Below the pieces are notes generated by a model, which saw only the letters and a list, made by a program, of their open reading frames with translations, was not told the DNA's origin and did no database searches. 14,361 nucleotides of DNA from Deltaproteobacteria bacterium (GTDB lineage: Bacteria; Desulfobacterota; Dissulfuribacteria; Dissulfuribacterales; UBA3076), in contig JAUXDR010000004.1 in assembly GCA_030618205.1 (NCBI GenBank), positions 1-14,361 of the forward strand, given 5' to 3'. The first letter of the stretch is position 1. Every line of letters starts with the position of its first letter. Both the position numbers and the translations under genes were made by a program. Shown here one piece after another: positions 1 through 7,615 of the stretch.

Positions 1-461
1 AACTCATATACATTTTCGAGCATCAGGGGGATATTCAATGGAGATGCATACTCTAAAAGAATAGTTATAGATTCTATGGCATTTTTTATCCAGCGATCTT
101 CTAAATTAAAGTAGTGTCTATGGTCGAAGCCGGTGTGGCATACTACAGACCTTGCTTCAAACAGAGACGCAAGATCCAATGCTTTTTTTATCCTCTCTAC
201 AGAGATCCTGCGGACTTTTCGGTCTATTGCCCCCAGAGAAAGGTCTGAATAGGGCGCATGAATAGTACAAATCAGCCCCTCTTTTTTAAGAATTTTTGCT
301 ATTTTTTTAAATTTGGGCCGTTGAAATTGGTCCAGGATCTCACCGTTTAGTCCTATTTCGGGATTAATATGTTCTTTCAGTAGGCCTGGGAGGTACTTAT
401 TTGCCAGTAAATCAAAGGGACAGCATACAAAAGCCTGTTGTTTGAGCCTTTCAATATCCAT
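1..461 (-). CDS. Sugar phosphate isomerase/epimerase-like TIM-barrel protein (partial)
   Basis: The N-terminal 153 residues of a minus-strand gene run off the left window edge. I translated it by hand from ATG at 461. The pattern fits the AP endonuclease 2/xylose isomerase-like TIM-barrel family (PF01261): a strand ending in HAPYSDLSLG, then a helix with RISVERIKKALDLA, then a strand with VVCHTGFDH, and finally IPLMLEN at the edge. His and Glu residues at strand ends are the usual divalent-metal ligands of this fold. Substrate cannot be told from this. The start overlaps the stop of the upstream CxxCxxCC gene by 11 bp (ATG within the end of that gene), so translation is probably coupled. A Shine–Dalgarno-like AGGAGAG lies just upstream of the ATG, inside the upstream gene. 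The C-terminal half is missing only because of the window boundary. Family call is fairly firm; function is open. Confidence 0.7.
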   Translation of the reverse strand, partial: MDIERLKQQAFVCCPFDLLANKYLPGLLKEHINPEIGLNGEILDQFQRPKFKKIAKILKKEGLICTIHAPYSDLSLGAIDRKVRRISVERIKKALDLASLFEARSVVCHTGFDHRHYFNLEDRWIKNAIESITILLEYASPLNIPLMLENVYE

Positions 462-840
462 TATTTACTCTCCTGACAAGCTCACAGACATCCTCGTAGC
501 ATGCGTCTTCATCAAATCCCGGGCAGTCGGCCTTTATGGCATCCCATGCCTTCTGATCTCCGAGTATGCTCGGGTGAAGAGGCCATCTCCTGCATTGAAA
601 GGGCTTGACCTCGTGGATTTTGCAGAACCCATCATCGCCGTAAAAGATACAATGGCCGTCAACAATTTTCATTTCTATCCTGTTACCTTTCTTCACGCAA
701 AACTCCCAGAGGAAGTCGGCCGGATCAAGATCCAGAAATGACGCTATGGCCTTCTGTTCCGCCTGAGACAGGGAAACAGTGCTCTCTCCATGGCAACAGT
801 GGCCACAAAGTTTACAGGAAAAGACTTCGTGGGGGTTCAT
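451..840 (-). CDS. YkgJ-type CxxCxxCC cysteine-cluster protein
   Basis: A 129-residue protein of the UPF0153/YkgJ family (PF03692, putative zinc- or iron-chelating domain). The hallmark CxxCxxCC is at C9, C12, C15 and C16 (sequence CKLCGHCC). The second conserved half is FCKIHEVKPFQCRRWPLHP, matching the family pattern of Cys-x-(I/V)-(H/Y)-…-RP-x-x-C-(R/x)-x-(F/W/Y)-P. Length is normal. The biochemical role of this family is not established; metal binding is predicted, not shown. It sits 8 bp after queC and its stop overlaps the start of the following isomerase-like gene, so the three are probably one transcript. Only a weak ribosome site (AAGG) precedes the ATG, which suits translation coupled to queC. 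No signal peptide or membrane segment is seen. Confidence 0.8.
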   Translation of the reverse strand: MNPHEVFSCKLCGHCCHGESTVSLSQAEQKAIASFLDLDPADFLWEFCVKKGNRIEMKIVDGHCIFYGDDGFCKIHEVKPFQCRRWPLHPSILGDQKAWDAIKADCPGFDEDACYEDVCELVRRVNNGY

Positions 841-848
841 CTAAACCT

Positions 849-1556
849 TTAAACGGTTACATCAGCATATCGTATCGGATCCGGCACTCCTGCTGCGGTA
901 AAGCCCTTGATTCGCAGAAGGCAGGAATCGCATTTTCCACATGCTACATCTTGATTTTGATAACATGACCAGGTGAGGTGTAGAGGGGCCTTCAGAGCCA
1001 GACCCTCTTTTACCACCATCTCCTTATTATAATCGATTAATGGAGTTATGATTTCAATCTTCGTTTCAGGCCGGGTCCCCTCTTTTATGAGCAATTTGTA
1101 GGCATCGAAGTAGGATTTCCTACAATCCGGGTAGCCGGAGCTATCCACTTCTGTGGCCCCTATGTATATGTATCCGGCTCCGAGCACCTCTGCCCAGGAT
1201 ACTGCCACGGCCAGCATATGGGTGTTCCTGAAAGGAACATATGTTATAGGGACTCCTGATTCCCCAAGGGACTCTTCCGGTACTGGTATTGTCGGGTCTG
1301 TAAGGGCGGAACCACCTATGGACTTAAGATAGGACATATCGACCTTTAAGCGGTCCTTAACTCCATAGTAATCAGCTATTGCATCAAAGGCCAGGAGCTC
1401 TCGCTCTTCGGTAAGCTGGCCGTAGTTTACATGAAGAAAGGCCGGGCGGCAATTTCGTGTAGCAATAGCAGCAGTAACACAGCTATCGAGACCTCCACTT
1501 ACAAGGCATATACCCAGGGGAAGCTTATGTTGTTTGTCGTCTGAGTTAAAGATCAT
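849..1556 (-). CDS. queC: 7-cyano-7-deazaguanine synthase
   Basis: QueC converts 7-carboxy-7-deazaguanine plus ammonia to preQ0 using ATP, in the queuosine tRNA-modification pathway. Seen: the PP-loop SGGLDS near the N-terminus (pyrophosphatase loop of the ATP-adenylating fold), a central GATEVDSSGYPDCR region typical of QueC, and four C-terminal cysteines in CYQNQDVACGKCDSC that bind structural zinc. About 235–240 residues is normal length. Start choice: an in-frame GTG at 1571 gives five more residues, but that codon lies inside a 36-bp repeat also found at 13099–13134, so I prefer ATG at 1556; neither has a convincing ribosome site. It leads a minus-strand run with the CxxCxxCC gene 8 bp downstream. 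No other queuosine gene (queD, queE, queF) is visible, and no preQ1 riboswitch was recognised upstream. Confidence 0.9.
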   Translation of the reverse strand: MIFNSDDKQHKLPLGICLVSGGLDSCVTAAIATRNCRPAFLHVNYGQLTEERELLAFDAIADYYGVKDRLKVDMSYLKSIGGSALTDPTIPVPEESLGESGVPITYVPFRNTHMLAVAVSWAEVLGAGYIYIGATEVDSSGYPDCRKSYFDAYKLLIKEGTRPETKIEIITPLIDYNKEMVVKEGLALKAPLHLTWSCYQNQDVACGKCDSCLLRIKGFTAAGVPDPIRYADVTV

Positions 1557-1557
1557 T

Positions 1558-1593
1558 TTGTAACCGTTCACGGAACGTTGAAATTAGAAAATA
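1558..1593. repeat. Dispersed 36-bp repeat, copy A
   Basis: Read on the minus strand, this stretch matches plus-strand 13099–13134 at 35 of 36 positions by eye; the one difference is G/C after GTGAACG. The core contains a short inverted repeat, AACGTTC–CGT–GAACG. The copy covers the alternative GTG start of queC, so the repeat appears to have inserted against or into the 5' end of that gene. Its AT-rich side runs into a degenerate tract of TTTCTAATTTC-like units. Confidence 0.7.
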
Positions 1594-1720
1594 GAAATTG
1601 GAAATTTGGCCTTCATGCTTTTGTACTGATGATAAACGTATCATCTGATAGCCCACGGCGTTTTGAACCTTTTTGTTCCATTTACCCAAATTTCTACTTT
1701 CCAATTTCAAGTTTCAAGCC
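1577..1720. repeat. MITE-like inverted repeat of degenerate (A)TTTC units
   Basis: The left arm (about 1577–1612) is a run of GAAATT(A/G)GAAA-type units ending TTTGGCC. The right arm (about 1685–1720) is the inverted counterpart, starting CCAAATTTC and ending TTTCAAGCC. Between them lies a perfect 7-bp hairpin, GATGATA–AACG–TATCATC (1628–1645). No reading frame is present. The arms are only approximate inverted repeats because they are simple-sequence tracts. This looks like a small non-autonomous intergenic element; mobility is inferred only from the shape and from the second copy of the left end at 13099. Confidence 0.5.
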
Positions 1721-1831
1721 TTAAATCCATACTTTAATTCTAAATGAATGACTCCACAAGTGAGGCAAATTAGACATTAATAGACAGTAAGTTCGAGTTT
1801 TCCGTAAACCTTATATTGGCTTTTATACCCA

Positions 1832-1860
1832 TTGAACTTTGTAAACTGTCCTGGTATAAG
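1832..1860 (+). promoter_or_regulatory. Sigma-70-type promoter of the rpsA operon
   Basis: The -35 box TTGAAC (1832–1837) and -10 box TATAAG (1855–1860) are separated by exactly 17 bp, with an extended -10 TGG just before the -10. The predicted transcription start is near 1867, giving a leader of about 27 nt that contains AGGAGG (1877–1882), 11 nt before the rpsA ATG. The short leader leaves no room for an S1 autoregulatory structure of the enterobacterial kind unless it is inside the coding region. Confidence 0.7.
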
Positions 1861-1893
1861 ACATTATTCGTTTTTTAGGAGGGTTATTGGGTA

Positions 1894-3735
1894 ATGGAAA
1901 AAGTGGTGAGTGAGGTAACTCAGGAACAAACTCTAACTGCCGCCTCTGATCAGGAGGCCGCAACTTCTCAGACAGATTCCCAGGTTTTGGAAGAAAATGT
2001 GTCGCTGGAGGAAGCCGGTGACATGGGTCAGTTTGAAGACCTTTTTGAGCAAAGTCTTCGCACCTTTCAGGAAGGAGAAATCCTCAAAGGTACTGTTGTG
2101 CGCGTCGACAAGGAATCCATTATGATCGACGTCGGATATAAATCAGAAGGTTTGATCCCGATTCGGGAATTTCGTGACGAAGAAGGAGAGGTAACCGTCT
2201 CCGCAGGAGATACTGTAGAGGTACTGCTTGAACGTTGGGACCCTGACGAGGGAATGTTAAGGCTTTCCTATTCCAAGGCCCTCCGCCGTCAAGTATGGGA
2301 AGAAATAACAAAGGCATTTGAAGCGGAAACCCCTGTAAAGGCTACCGTGGCATCCAGGGTAAAAGGTGGCTTGTCTGTGCGAATTGGCGACCGCAAGGGC
2401 GGAGTAACAGCTTTCTTACCCTTTTCTCAAATCGATCTCAGGCCTGTTCGTGATCCCGAGGCCCTTGCAAATCAGACTATAGAATGTGCTATTCTGAAGT
2501 GTAATCGCCGCAGAGAGAATGTCGTGGTTTCCCGCAGGTTCCTTCTGGAGAAAGAGATGTCAGAAAAAAGGGTTAATACCTTGGCTTCTCTTGAGGAAGG
2601 GCAGGTCATAGAAGGAGATGTCAAAAATATCACGGATTATGGCGTATTTGTGGATCTTGGAGGGATCGATGGGCTTCTCCATATCACAGACATGTCATGG
2701 GGACGCGTAGAACATCCTTCCAGGCTCTTTAGTGTGGGTGACACAATTAAAGTGAAGATTCTCACGTTTGATCGTGAAAGTGAAAAGGTTTCCTTGGGCA
2801 TGAAGCAGCTTACGGAGGATCCTTGGCTGCGAGTGGAAGAGAAGTACCCTATGGAAGAAAAAGTGACCGGCAAGGTAGTAAGCCTCACTGATTACGGTGT
2901 ATTTATTGAGCTCGAGGAAGGCGTAGAGGGCCTAATCCATGTGTCTGAAATGTCGTGGACAAAGCGTATACGTCACCCTTCCCAGATGGTTAATGTGGGA
3001 GATATTGTCAAGGCAGTTGTACTCAAGGTTGACTCCAAGGCTCAGAGGATATCTCTTGGGCTAAAGCAGATAGAACCCAACCCCTGGGATCTGGTCCAGG
3101 ATCGCTATCCAATTGGTACGGTGATTGAGGGAGCTGTAAAGAATATCACTGAGTTCGGTCTGTTCATAGGCATTGAGGAAGGTATAGACGGGCTTGTTCA
3201 TATCTCAGACCTCTCCTGGAGCAAAAGGATCAAACATCCCAATGAGATTTATAAAAAAGGGGAGGCTATCCAGGCCGTAGTGCTCAATATCGACAAGGAA
3301 AAAGAACGTTTTTCCCTGGGCGTTAAACAGCTTCATCCTGATCCGTGGGAGTCGGCTCCTGAGAGATATCCTGTTGATAGCCAGGTTGCCGGCAAGGTGA
3401 CTAATGTAACGGATTTTGGGGTATTTGTTGAGCTTGAAGAGGGAGTGGAGGGCCTGATTCACATTTCTGAGTTGGGATCCGGCAAGATCAAGACACCGGT
3501 TGGAATGTTTCAGGTAGGAGATGAAATCAGTGCCAAGGTTATCCATGTAGCCCCTCTGGAGAGGCGTATAGGTCTCTCTGTTAAGCGGATATCTGAAGAT
3601 GAGGAGCGTTCACATTTTGATGAGTACAGCGGCATCAACAAGTCTGCCGGTACTACTTTGGGCAGCTTGCTGCAGGAAGAATTAGTACAGCACAATCGTG
3701 CTCTCTCTAAGGAAGACAAAGGCCAGGAGGAATAG
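1894..3735 (+). CDS. rpsA: 30S ribosomal protein S1
   Basis: Ribosomal protein S1 binds mRNA at the 30S platform and helps initiate translation on structured or weak-SD messages. The protein has 613 residues, longer than the roughly 557 of E. coli, because of an acidic N-terminal extension of about 55 residues. Six S1 (OB-fold) domains can be followed at about residues 62–128, 146–214, 236–306, 322–392, 407–480 and 496–565. The last four carry the repeated signature of G-x-V-x-x-(I/L)-T-(D/E)-(Y/F)-G-(V/L)-F and the DGL(L/I/V)HI(S/T) strand. The first two are divergent, as is normal for the ribosome-binding end. The start is fixed by AGGAGG 11 nt upstream. It leads an operon with sppA 9 bp downstream and an IHF/HU gene overlapping sppA, an arrangement reminiscent of rpsA–ihfB in other proteobacteria. 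Confidence 0.95.
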   Translation: MEKVVSEVTQEQTLTAASDQEAATSQTDSQVLEENVSLEEAGDMGQFEDLFEQSLRTFQEGEILKGTVVRVDKESIMIDVGYKSEGLIPIREFRDEEGEVTVSAGDTVEVLLERWDPDEGMLRLSYSKALRRQVWEEITKAFEAETPVKATVASRVKGGLSVRIGDRKGGVTAFLPFSQIDLRPVRDPEALANQTIECAILKCNRRRENVVVSRRFLLEKEMSEKRVNTLASLEEGQVIEGDVKNITDYGVFVDLGGIDGLLHITDMSWGRVEHPSRLFSVGDTIKVKILTFDRESEKVSLGMKQLTEDPWLRVEEKYPMEEKVTGKVVSLTDYGVFIELEEGVEGLIHVSEMSWTKRIRHPSQMVNVGDIVKAVVLKVDSKAQRISLGLKQIEPNPWDLVQDRYPIGTVIEGAVKNITEFGLFIGIEEGIDGLVHISDLSWSKRIKHPNEIYKKGEAIQAVVLNIDKEKERFSLGVKQLHPDPWESAPERYPVDSQVAGKVTNVTDFGVFVELEEGVEGLIHISELGSGKIKTPVGMFQVGDEISAKVIHVAPLERRIGLSVKRISEDEERSHFDEYSGINKSAGTTLGSLLQEELVQHNRALSKEDKGQEE

Positions 3736-3744
3736 GCCGGGATC

Positions 3745-4680
3745 ATGCAAGAGTTGCGGACACGCAAAGAACGCCGATATGCCCATCCGTTATTGGTAGC
3801 TCTGGCCACTATCGGAGTGTTTACCGTACTCATCACAGTGGCCTTTTTTCTGTTAATATTATGGACAACAAAGGGCGTGGTTAGCGGTCCTTCGATCTAC
3901 CACGGAGATAAAGTCGGAGTGGTGGATATCAAAGGTCTCATCACTGAGCCCGAGGCTACCATAAAGGTCCTGCGGGATTTTCGATATAATCAGAAAATTA
4001 AGGCCGTTGTAATCCGCATAAACAGCCCTGGTGGTGCAGTTGGGGCGTCTCAGGAACTATATGAAGAGATCCTCAGGTTGAACCAGGAAAAGCCTGTAGT
4101 GGCATCTCTTGCTACAGTGGCAGCATCAGGTGGGTACTATGCGTCTTTAGGTGCCAGGCATATTGTGGCTAATCCCGGCACGGTGACGGGAAGTATCGGG
4201 GTTATTATGAAGGTGCCCAATATAGAAGGTCTGCTGGAAAAACTCGGGATCAAGACAACCGTAGTCAAGAGCGGGACTTTCAAGGATTTGGGCTCCATCA
4301 CCAGAGATATGACAGAAGATGAACGGGCCTTGCTCCAGGGAGTAATGCAAGACATACAGAAGCAATTCGTAACGGCAGTAGCCAAGAGTCGAAAGCTCCC
4401 TGAAGAGCAGGTTTCAGCCATTGCTGACGGACGTATTATGACAGGTCATCAGGCCCTGGATGCCAAACTGGTAGACGAACTGGGCAACTTCAGTGTGGCT
4501 GTAGATAAGGCTGCCAGTCTGGCGGGAATAGAAGGAAGGCCGGAACTTATCCATCCCAAGAAAGACCGCATTTCAATCATGAGGGAGCTTTTACAGGAAG
4601 AAGGGGCAAAGACCTTGAGCAATGCTCTCCGGCAGTTACTGGGATCTTCCACAGACAATCCGGTTTCCTATGGGATCTGA
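3745..4680 (+). CDS. sppA: Signal peptide peptidase SppA, 36-kDa type
   Basis: A membrane-bound serine protease (family S49) that degrades signal peptides left in the membrane after export. At 311 residues it is the short single-domain form, not the duplicated E. coli form. A positively charged N-terminus (RTRKERR) is followed by one transmembrane segment at about residues 16–40, so the catalytic domain is predicted to face outward. The nucleophile Ser128 lies in VAASGGYYAS and the general base Lys180 in KSGTFKDLGS; their 52-residue spacing equals that of the Bacillus subtilis enzyme. The RINSPGG motif at 91–97 forms the conserved oxyanion region, and TGSIGV follows the nucleophile. It starts 9 bp after the rpsA stop, with AGGAGG in the tail of rpsA, and its end overlaps the start of the downstream DNA-binding gene. 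Confidence 0.92.
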   Translation: MQELRTRKERRYAHPLLVALATIGVFTVLITVAFFLLILWTTKGVVSGPSIYHGDKVGVVDIKGLITEPEATIKVLRDFRYNQKIKAVVIRINSPGGAVGASQELYEEILRLNQEKPVVASLATVAASGGYYASLGARHIVANPGTVTGSIGVIMKVPNIEGLLEKLGIKTTVVKSGTFKDLGSITRDMTEDERALLQGVMQDIQKQFVTAVAKSRKLPEEQVSAIADGRIMTGHQALDAKLVDELGNFSVAVDKAASLAGIEGRPELIHPKKDRISIMRELLQEEGAKTLSNALRQLLGSSTDNPVSYGI

Positions 4681-4975
4681 GCAACAGCCACAGTCTATAT
4701 TGAAGGGTGATCTTGTTGTCCGGTTGCAGCAGGGTTTTTCGCAACACATGAAAAAAGACCTCGAAACCGTAGTTGACGTGGTCTTTGACGCGATGATTTC
4801 AGCACTTAAAGAAAAAAGAAGGATAGAGATCAGGGGAATAGGAAGTTTTTCACTACATAGGCAAAAAAGGCGTGAATTTGTAAACCCCAAGACAGGTGGA
4901 CTCACAGTATGTCCTTCAAGCTATCGCGTAGTTTTCAAAACAGGCAAGGACTTGAAGTCTGAGGTTCTTCCATAA
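4670..4975 (+). CDS. IHF/HU-family DNA-bending protein
   Basis: A small histone-like protein of the HU/IHF family. From ATG 4670 it has 101 residues. The family core is clear: an N-terminal helix pair (GDLVVRLQQGF… and LETVVDVVFDAMISALKEKRRIEI), then IRGIGSFSL, then the DNA-binding arm with REFVNPKTGG and a proline shortly after, then YRVVFKTGKDLK. Position after rpsA suggests an IHF-beta-like subunit, but HU cannot be excluded without phylogeny. Start choice: a longer in-frame ATG at 4622 lies well within sppA and would add 16 non-family residues. The ATG at 4670 overlaps the sppA stop by 11 bp (TATGGGATCTGA), suggesting translational coupling, though no ribosome site is visible. It faces the convergent yciO-like gene 15 bp away; no clear intrinsic terminator is seen between them. 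Confidence 0.88.
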   Translation: MGSEQQPQSILKGDLVVRLQQGFSQHMKKDLETVVDVVFDAMISALKEKRRIEIRGIGSFSLHRQKRREFVNPKTGGLTVCPSSYRVVFKTGKDLKSEVLP

Positions 4976-4990
4976 TTCAGGACTCAATAT

Positions 4991-5611
4991 TCAAAACTCA
5001 ACATCTGTAAAGATCGAGCAGTCACCTTTACCCTTTCTGAGCACCAGGGGCTCATCATTTACCAGTGATATAACGCTTGATGGCACTGCAGGAATAATTC
5101 CGCAATCTACGACCATAGCCAATCTCTTTCCCAAGACTTCATTAATTTCTTTGGGATCTGACCATACAGGTCCATCACCTATGACGGCTGAGGTACTTAT
5201 GAGCGGGTTTCCCAGTGCCTCAGCTATTGCCTCACAAACCGGGTGAGCTGGAATACGAATTCCAACAGTGCGGCGTTTTGTAAGCATCATTTTGGGGACT
5301 TCCCGGGATCCCTGCAGAATAAAGGTGTAAGGGCCGGGCAAAAAACGTCTCAAAATTCGGTAGGCATAGTCTGTCACAAAGGCATATTTGCTTATGTCTC
5401 TGAGGTCTGCACACACAAAACTGAAGGGTGAGCTTTTATGGAGTCCCTTGATCTGATAAATCCGTCCAATTGCCTTCTTGTTAAAGATATCAGCTCCTAT
5501 GCCATAACAGGTATCTGTGGGATATACGATTATTCCTCCCTTTCTCAAGACCTCTGCTACCCTGTTTATCTGTCGAGGACGGGGTCTTTCCGGGTCTATT
5601 TCCAGTAACAA
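4991..5611 (-). CDS. YrdC-domain protein, YciO type (L-threonylcarbamoyladenylate synthase family)
   Basis: A 206-residue single-domain member of the Sua5/YciO/YrdC family. Characterised relatives (TsaC/Sua5) make threonylcarbamoyl-AMP for the t6A tRNA modification; the YciO branch has the same fold but a less certain role. Seen: YPTDTCYGIG (residues 30–39) of the nucleotide and threonine pocket, the lysines of IKGLHKSSPFSFVCADL (54–70), FLPGPYTFIL, and RTVGIRIPAHP. The FSFVCADLRDIS stretch resembles E. coli YciO more than TsaC, and the length equals YciO. The start is TTG: GGAGGA (5618–5623 on the minus strand) stands 6 nt upstream, and no better ATG is nearby. It is divergent from fhs and convergent with the ihf/hup gene. 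Confidence 0.85.
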   Translation of the reverse strand: MLLEIDPERPRPRQINRVAEVLRKGGIIVYPTDTCYGIGADIFNKKAIGRIYQIKGLHKSSPFSFVCADLRDISKYAFVTDYAYRILRRFLPGPYTFILQGSREVPKMMLTKRRTVGIRIPAHPVCEAIAEALGNPLISTSAVIGDGPVWSDPKEINEVLGKRLAMVVDCGIIPAVPSSVISLVNDEPLVLRKGKGDCSIFTDVEF

Positions 5612-5735
5612 TTTTTATCCTCCACGATTTTTCCAGGCACTTATTGAAAAAAAAATCCATCTAGGGTAGTTAATATAGCCTGGGATTAACAAATTCTGTT
5701 TCAGTTATCTACCTGGTACGAATTAAGACCCACAA

Positions 5736-5804
5736 ACCCGGACACCTTCCTTCAACAAGGACTTTTTTAATAAATGGGAACTTCCATTTATATCATGTCC
5801 GGGT
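5736..5804 (+). promoter_or_regulatory. Structured RNA leader candidate upstream of fhs
   Basis: A closing stem of 9 perfect base pairs, ACCCGGACA (5736–5744) with TGTCCGGGT (5796–5804), encloses two hairpins: TCCTT–CAAC–AAGGA (5748–5761) and ATAAATGG–GAACTT–CCATTTAT (5770–5791). A run of six T (5763–5768) follows the first hairpin. The fold is a three-way junction ending 22 nt before AAGGAG of fhs. It does not show the conserved loops of the ZTP (pfl) or THF riboswitches that I know from one-carbon genes. It could be a metabolite-sensing or protein-binding leader, or an operator at the DNA level. Confidence 0.5.
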
Positions 5805-5840
5805 CTACGTCCAGAAATTTTTACAAAGGAGAATCCTCTA

Positions 5841-7604
5841 ATGAAACTAGATCCAACTAAAATGAAAGACTGGCAGATTTCCGAAGCTGCCGAAGAAAAC
5901 ATGAAGACTGTGTATCAGCTTGGTGAGGAACTGGCCCTTGAAAAGGAAGAGCTTCTTCCTTATGGCCACCATGTGGCAAAGATCGATTATGCCAAGGTGT
6001 TAGAACGTCTCAAGGACAAGCCGGAAGGGAAATACATCGACGTGACTGCTGTTACACCCACTCCTCTGGGTGAGGGTAAAAGCACCTGTGCAGTGGGTCT
6101 TATGGAAGGCCTCGGGAAGAGGGGCAGGAACGTGATGGGCGCCATACGGCAGCCATCCGGGGGGCCCACCTTCAATATCAAGGGCAGCGCGGCAGGAGGG
6201 GGCCTTGCGCTGGTCATTCCGCTTTCGAGATTTTCTCTCGGGCTCACAGGTGATATCAATGCCATCATGAATGCCCATAATCTGGGCATGACCGCCTTGA
6301 CTGCCCGCATGCAGCACGAGTCCAACTATACAGACGAACAGTTGGGCCGGAGGGGGCTGAAGCGTCTCAATATCCACCCCAAGAGCGTGGAGTTCAAGTG
6401 GATAATGGATTTCTGCGCACAGGCCCTGAGGAACATTACGCTTGGATTGGGAGGCCGGATGGATGGGCTTACCATGCAGAGCGGGTTTAACATAGCCGTC
6501 AGCTCGGAAATCATGGCGATACTTGCCATAGCAAATGACCTCAAGGATCTCAGAGAACGTATGGGCCGTATAGTGCTTGCCTATGATCGTACAGGGAAAC
6601 CCGTTACGACGGAAGATCTTGAAGTGGCCGGCGCCATGACCGCCTGGATGGTAGAGGCCATCAATCCCAACCTTATGCAGACTGTTGAAGGTCAACCCTG
6701 CCTGGTCCACGCAGGACCGTTTGCAAATATTGCCATAGGCCAGTCTTCAGTCATTGCCGACCGAATTGGATTAAAGCTTACCGACTACCTTGTAACTGAG
6801 AGCGGCTTTGGCGCTGACATCGGCTTTGAGAAATTCTGGAACCTGAAGTGTCGCTTCAGCGGACTCAAACCCAACTGCGCGGTGATAGTGGCCACTATCA
6901 GGGCACTCAAGTGCCACGGCGGAGCGCCCATACCCCGCCCGGGCCGTCCGATGCCAGAGGAGTACAATGGAGAGAATGTGGAGTGGGTGGAGAAGGGATG
7001 CGCAAATCTGATCCATCATATTGAGACCGTAAAAAAGGCAGGCATCAACCCTGTGGTCTGTATTAATGCCTTTTACAATGATACCAAGGACGAGATCGCC
7101 GTAGTTCGCAGGATGAGCGAGCAGGCCGGGGCACGGGCGGCCGTGTCCGAGCACTGGCTCAAGGGTGGAGACGGTGCGCTGGAATTTGCAGACGCAGTTG
7201 TCGATGCCTGTGAAGAAAAGAGCGAATTCCGCCTCCTCTACGATCTTGATATGCCCATTCGCGAGCGCATAGAGCTGATTACCAAAGAGGTATATGGTGG
7301 AGACGGCGTTACCTACACTCCGGAGGCCCTTGCCAAGGCCAAGGCCATGGAACAGGATCCTGAGATCTCCAAGCTGGGGACCTGCATGGTGAAGACCCAC
7401 CTCAGCCTTGCAGACGACCCGAACATCAAGGGCGTACCCAAGGGATGGAACCTGCTTATACGGGATATCCTGACATACAAGGGTGCGGGTTTTGTAGTCC
7501 CGGTCGCCGGCGCCATAAGCCTCATGCCCGGAACCGGCTCTGATCCGGCCTATCGCAGGATCGATGTAGATACGGAGACCGGAAAGGTCAGAGGTCTCTT
7601 CTAA
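5841..7604 (+). CDS. fhs: Formate–tetrahydrofolate ligase
   Basis: Fhs condenses formate with tetrahydrofolate using ATP to give 10-formyl-THF, feeding purine synthesis and the methyl branch of the Wood–Ljungdahl pathway. The protein has 587 residues, slightly longer than the roughly 556–560 of acetogen enzymes. The P-loop TPLGEGKST is at about residues 74–82, followed by [16 protein letters not shown], a family signature. Other conserved blocks are GLTGDINAI, the [16 protein letters not shown] segment and the GGGAP-type loop (here [11 protein letters not shown]). The C-terminus ends with [14 protein letters not shown], the normal family ending. AGGAG (5827–5831) precedes the ATG, itself within a small AGGA–GAA–TCCT hairpin. 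The gene is monocistronic here: a structured leader precedes it and a GC hairpin follows. Long antisense frames within it are shadows. Confidence 0.97.
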   Translation: MKLDPTKMKDWQISEAAEENMKTVYQLGEELALEKEELLPYGHHVAKIDYAKVLERLKDKPEGKYIDVTAVTPTPLGEGKSTCAVGLMEGLGKRGRNVMGAIRQPSGGPTFNIKGSAAGGGLALVIPLSRFSLGLTGDINAIMNAHNLGMTALTARMQHESNYTDEQLGRRGLKRLNIHPKSVEFKWIMDFCAQALRNITLGLGGRMDGLTMQSGFNIAVSSEIMAILAIANDLKDLRERMGRIVLAYDRTGKPVTTEDLEVAGAMTAWMVEAINPNLMQTVEGQPCLVHAGPFANIAIGQSSVIADRIGLKLTDYLVTESGFGADIGFEKFWNLKCRFSGLKPNCAVIVATIRALKCHGGAPIPRPGRPMPEEYNGENVEWVEKGCANLIHHIETVKKAGINPVVCINAFYNDTKDEIAVVRRMSEQAGARAAVSEHWLKGGDGALEFADAVVDACEEKSEFRLLYDLDMPIRERIELITKEVYGGDGVTYTPEALAKAKAMEQDPEISKLGTCMVKTHLSLADDPNIKGVPKGWNLLIRDILTYKGAGFVVPVAGAISLMPGTGSDPAYRRIDVDTETGKVRGLF

Positions 7605-7615
7605 ACCCGGAATAT

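Noticed and set aside
442..741. A 99-codon plus-strand frame.
   Set aside because: It is antisense to the CxxCxxCC protein, which has the stronger family signature.
5644..5676. A sigma-70 promoter for fhs (TTGAAA with TAGTTA or TAATAT).
   Set aside because: The first pair has correct spacing but a poor -10, and the second has 21-bp spacing, so neither is convincing.
5736..5830. Assignment of the fhs leader to the ZTP (pfl) or THF riboswitch class.
   Set aside because: Genes of this type can carry such switches, but the conserved terminal-loop and junction sequences I know for them are not visible.
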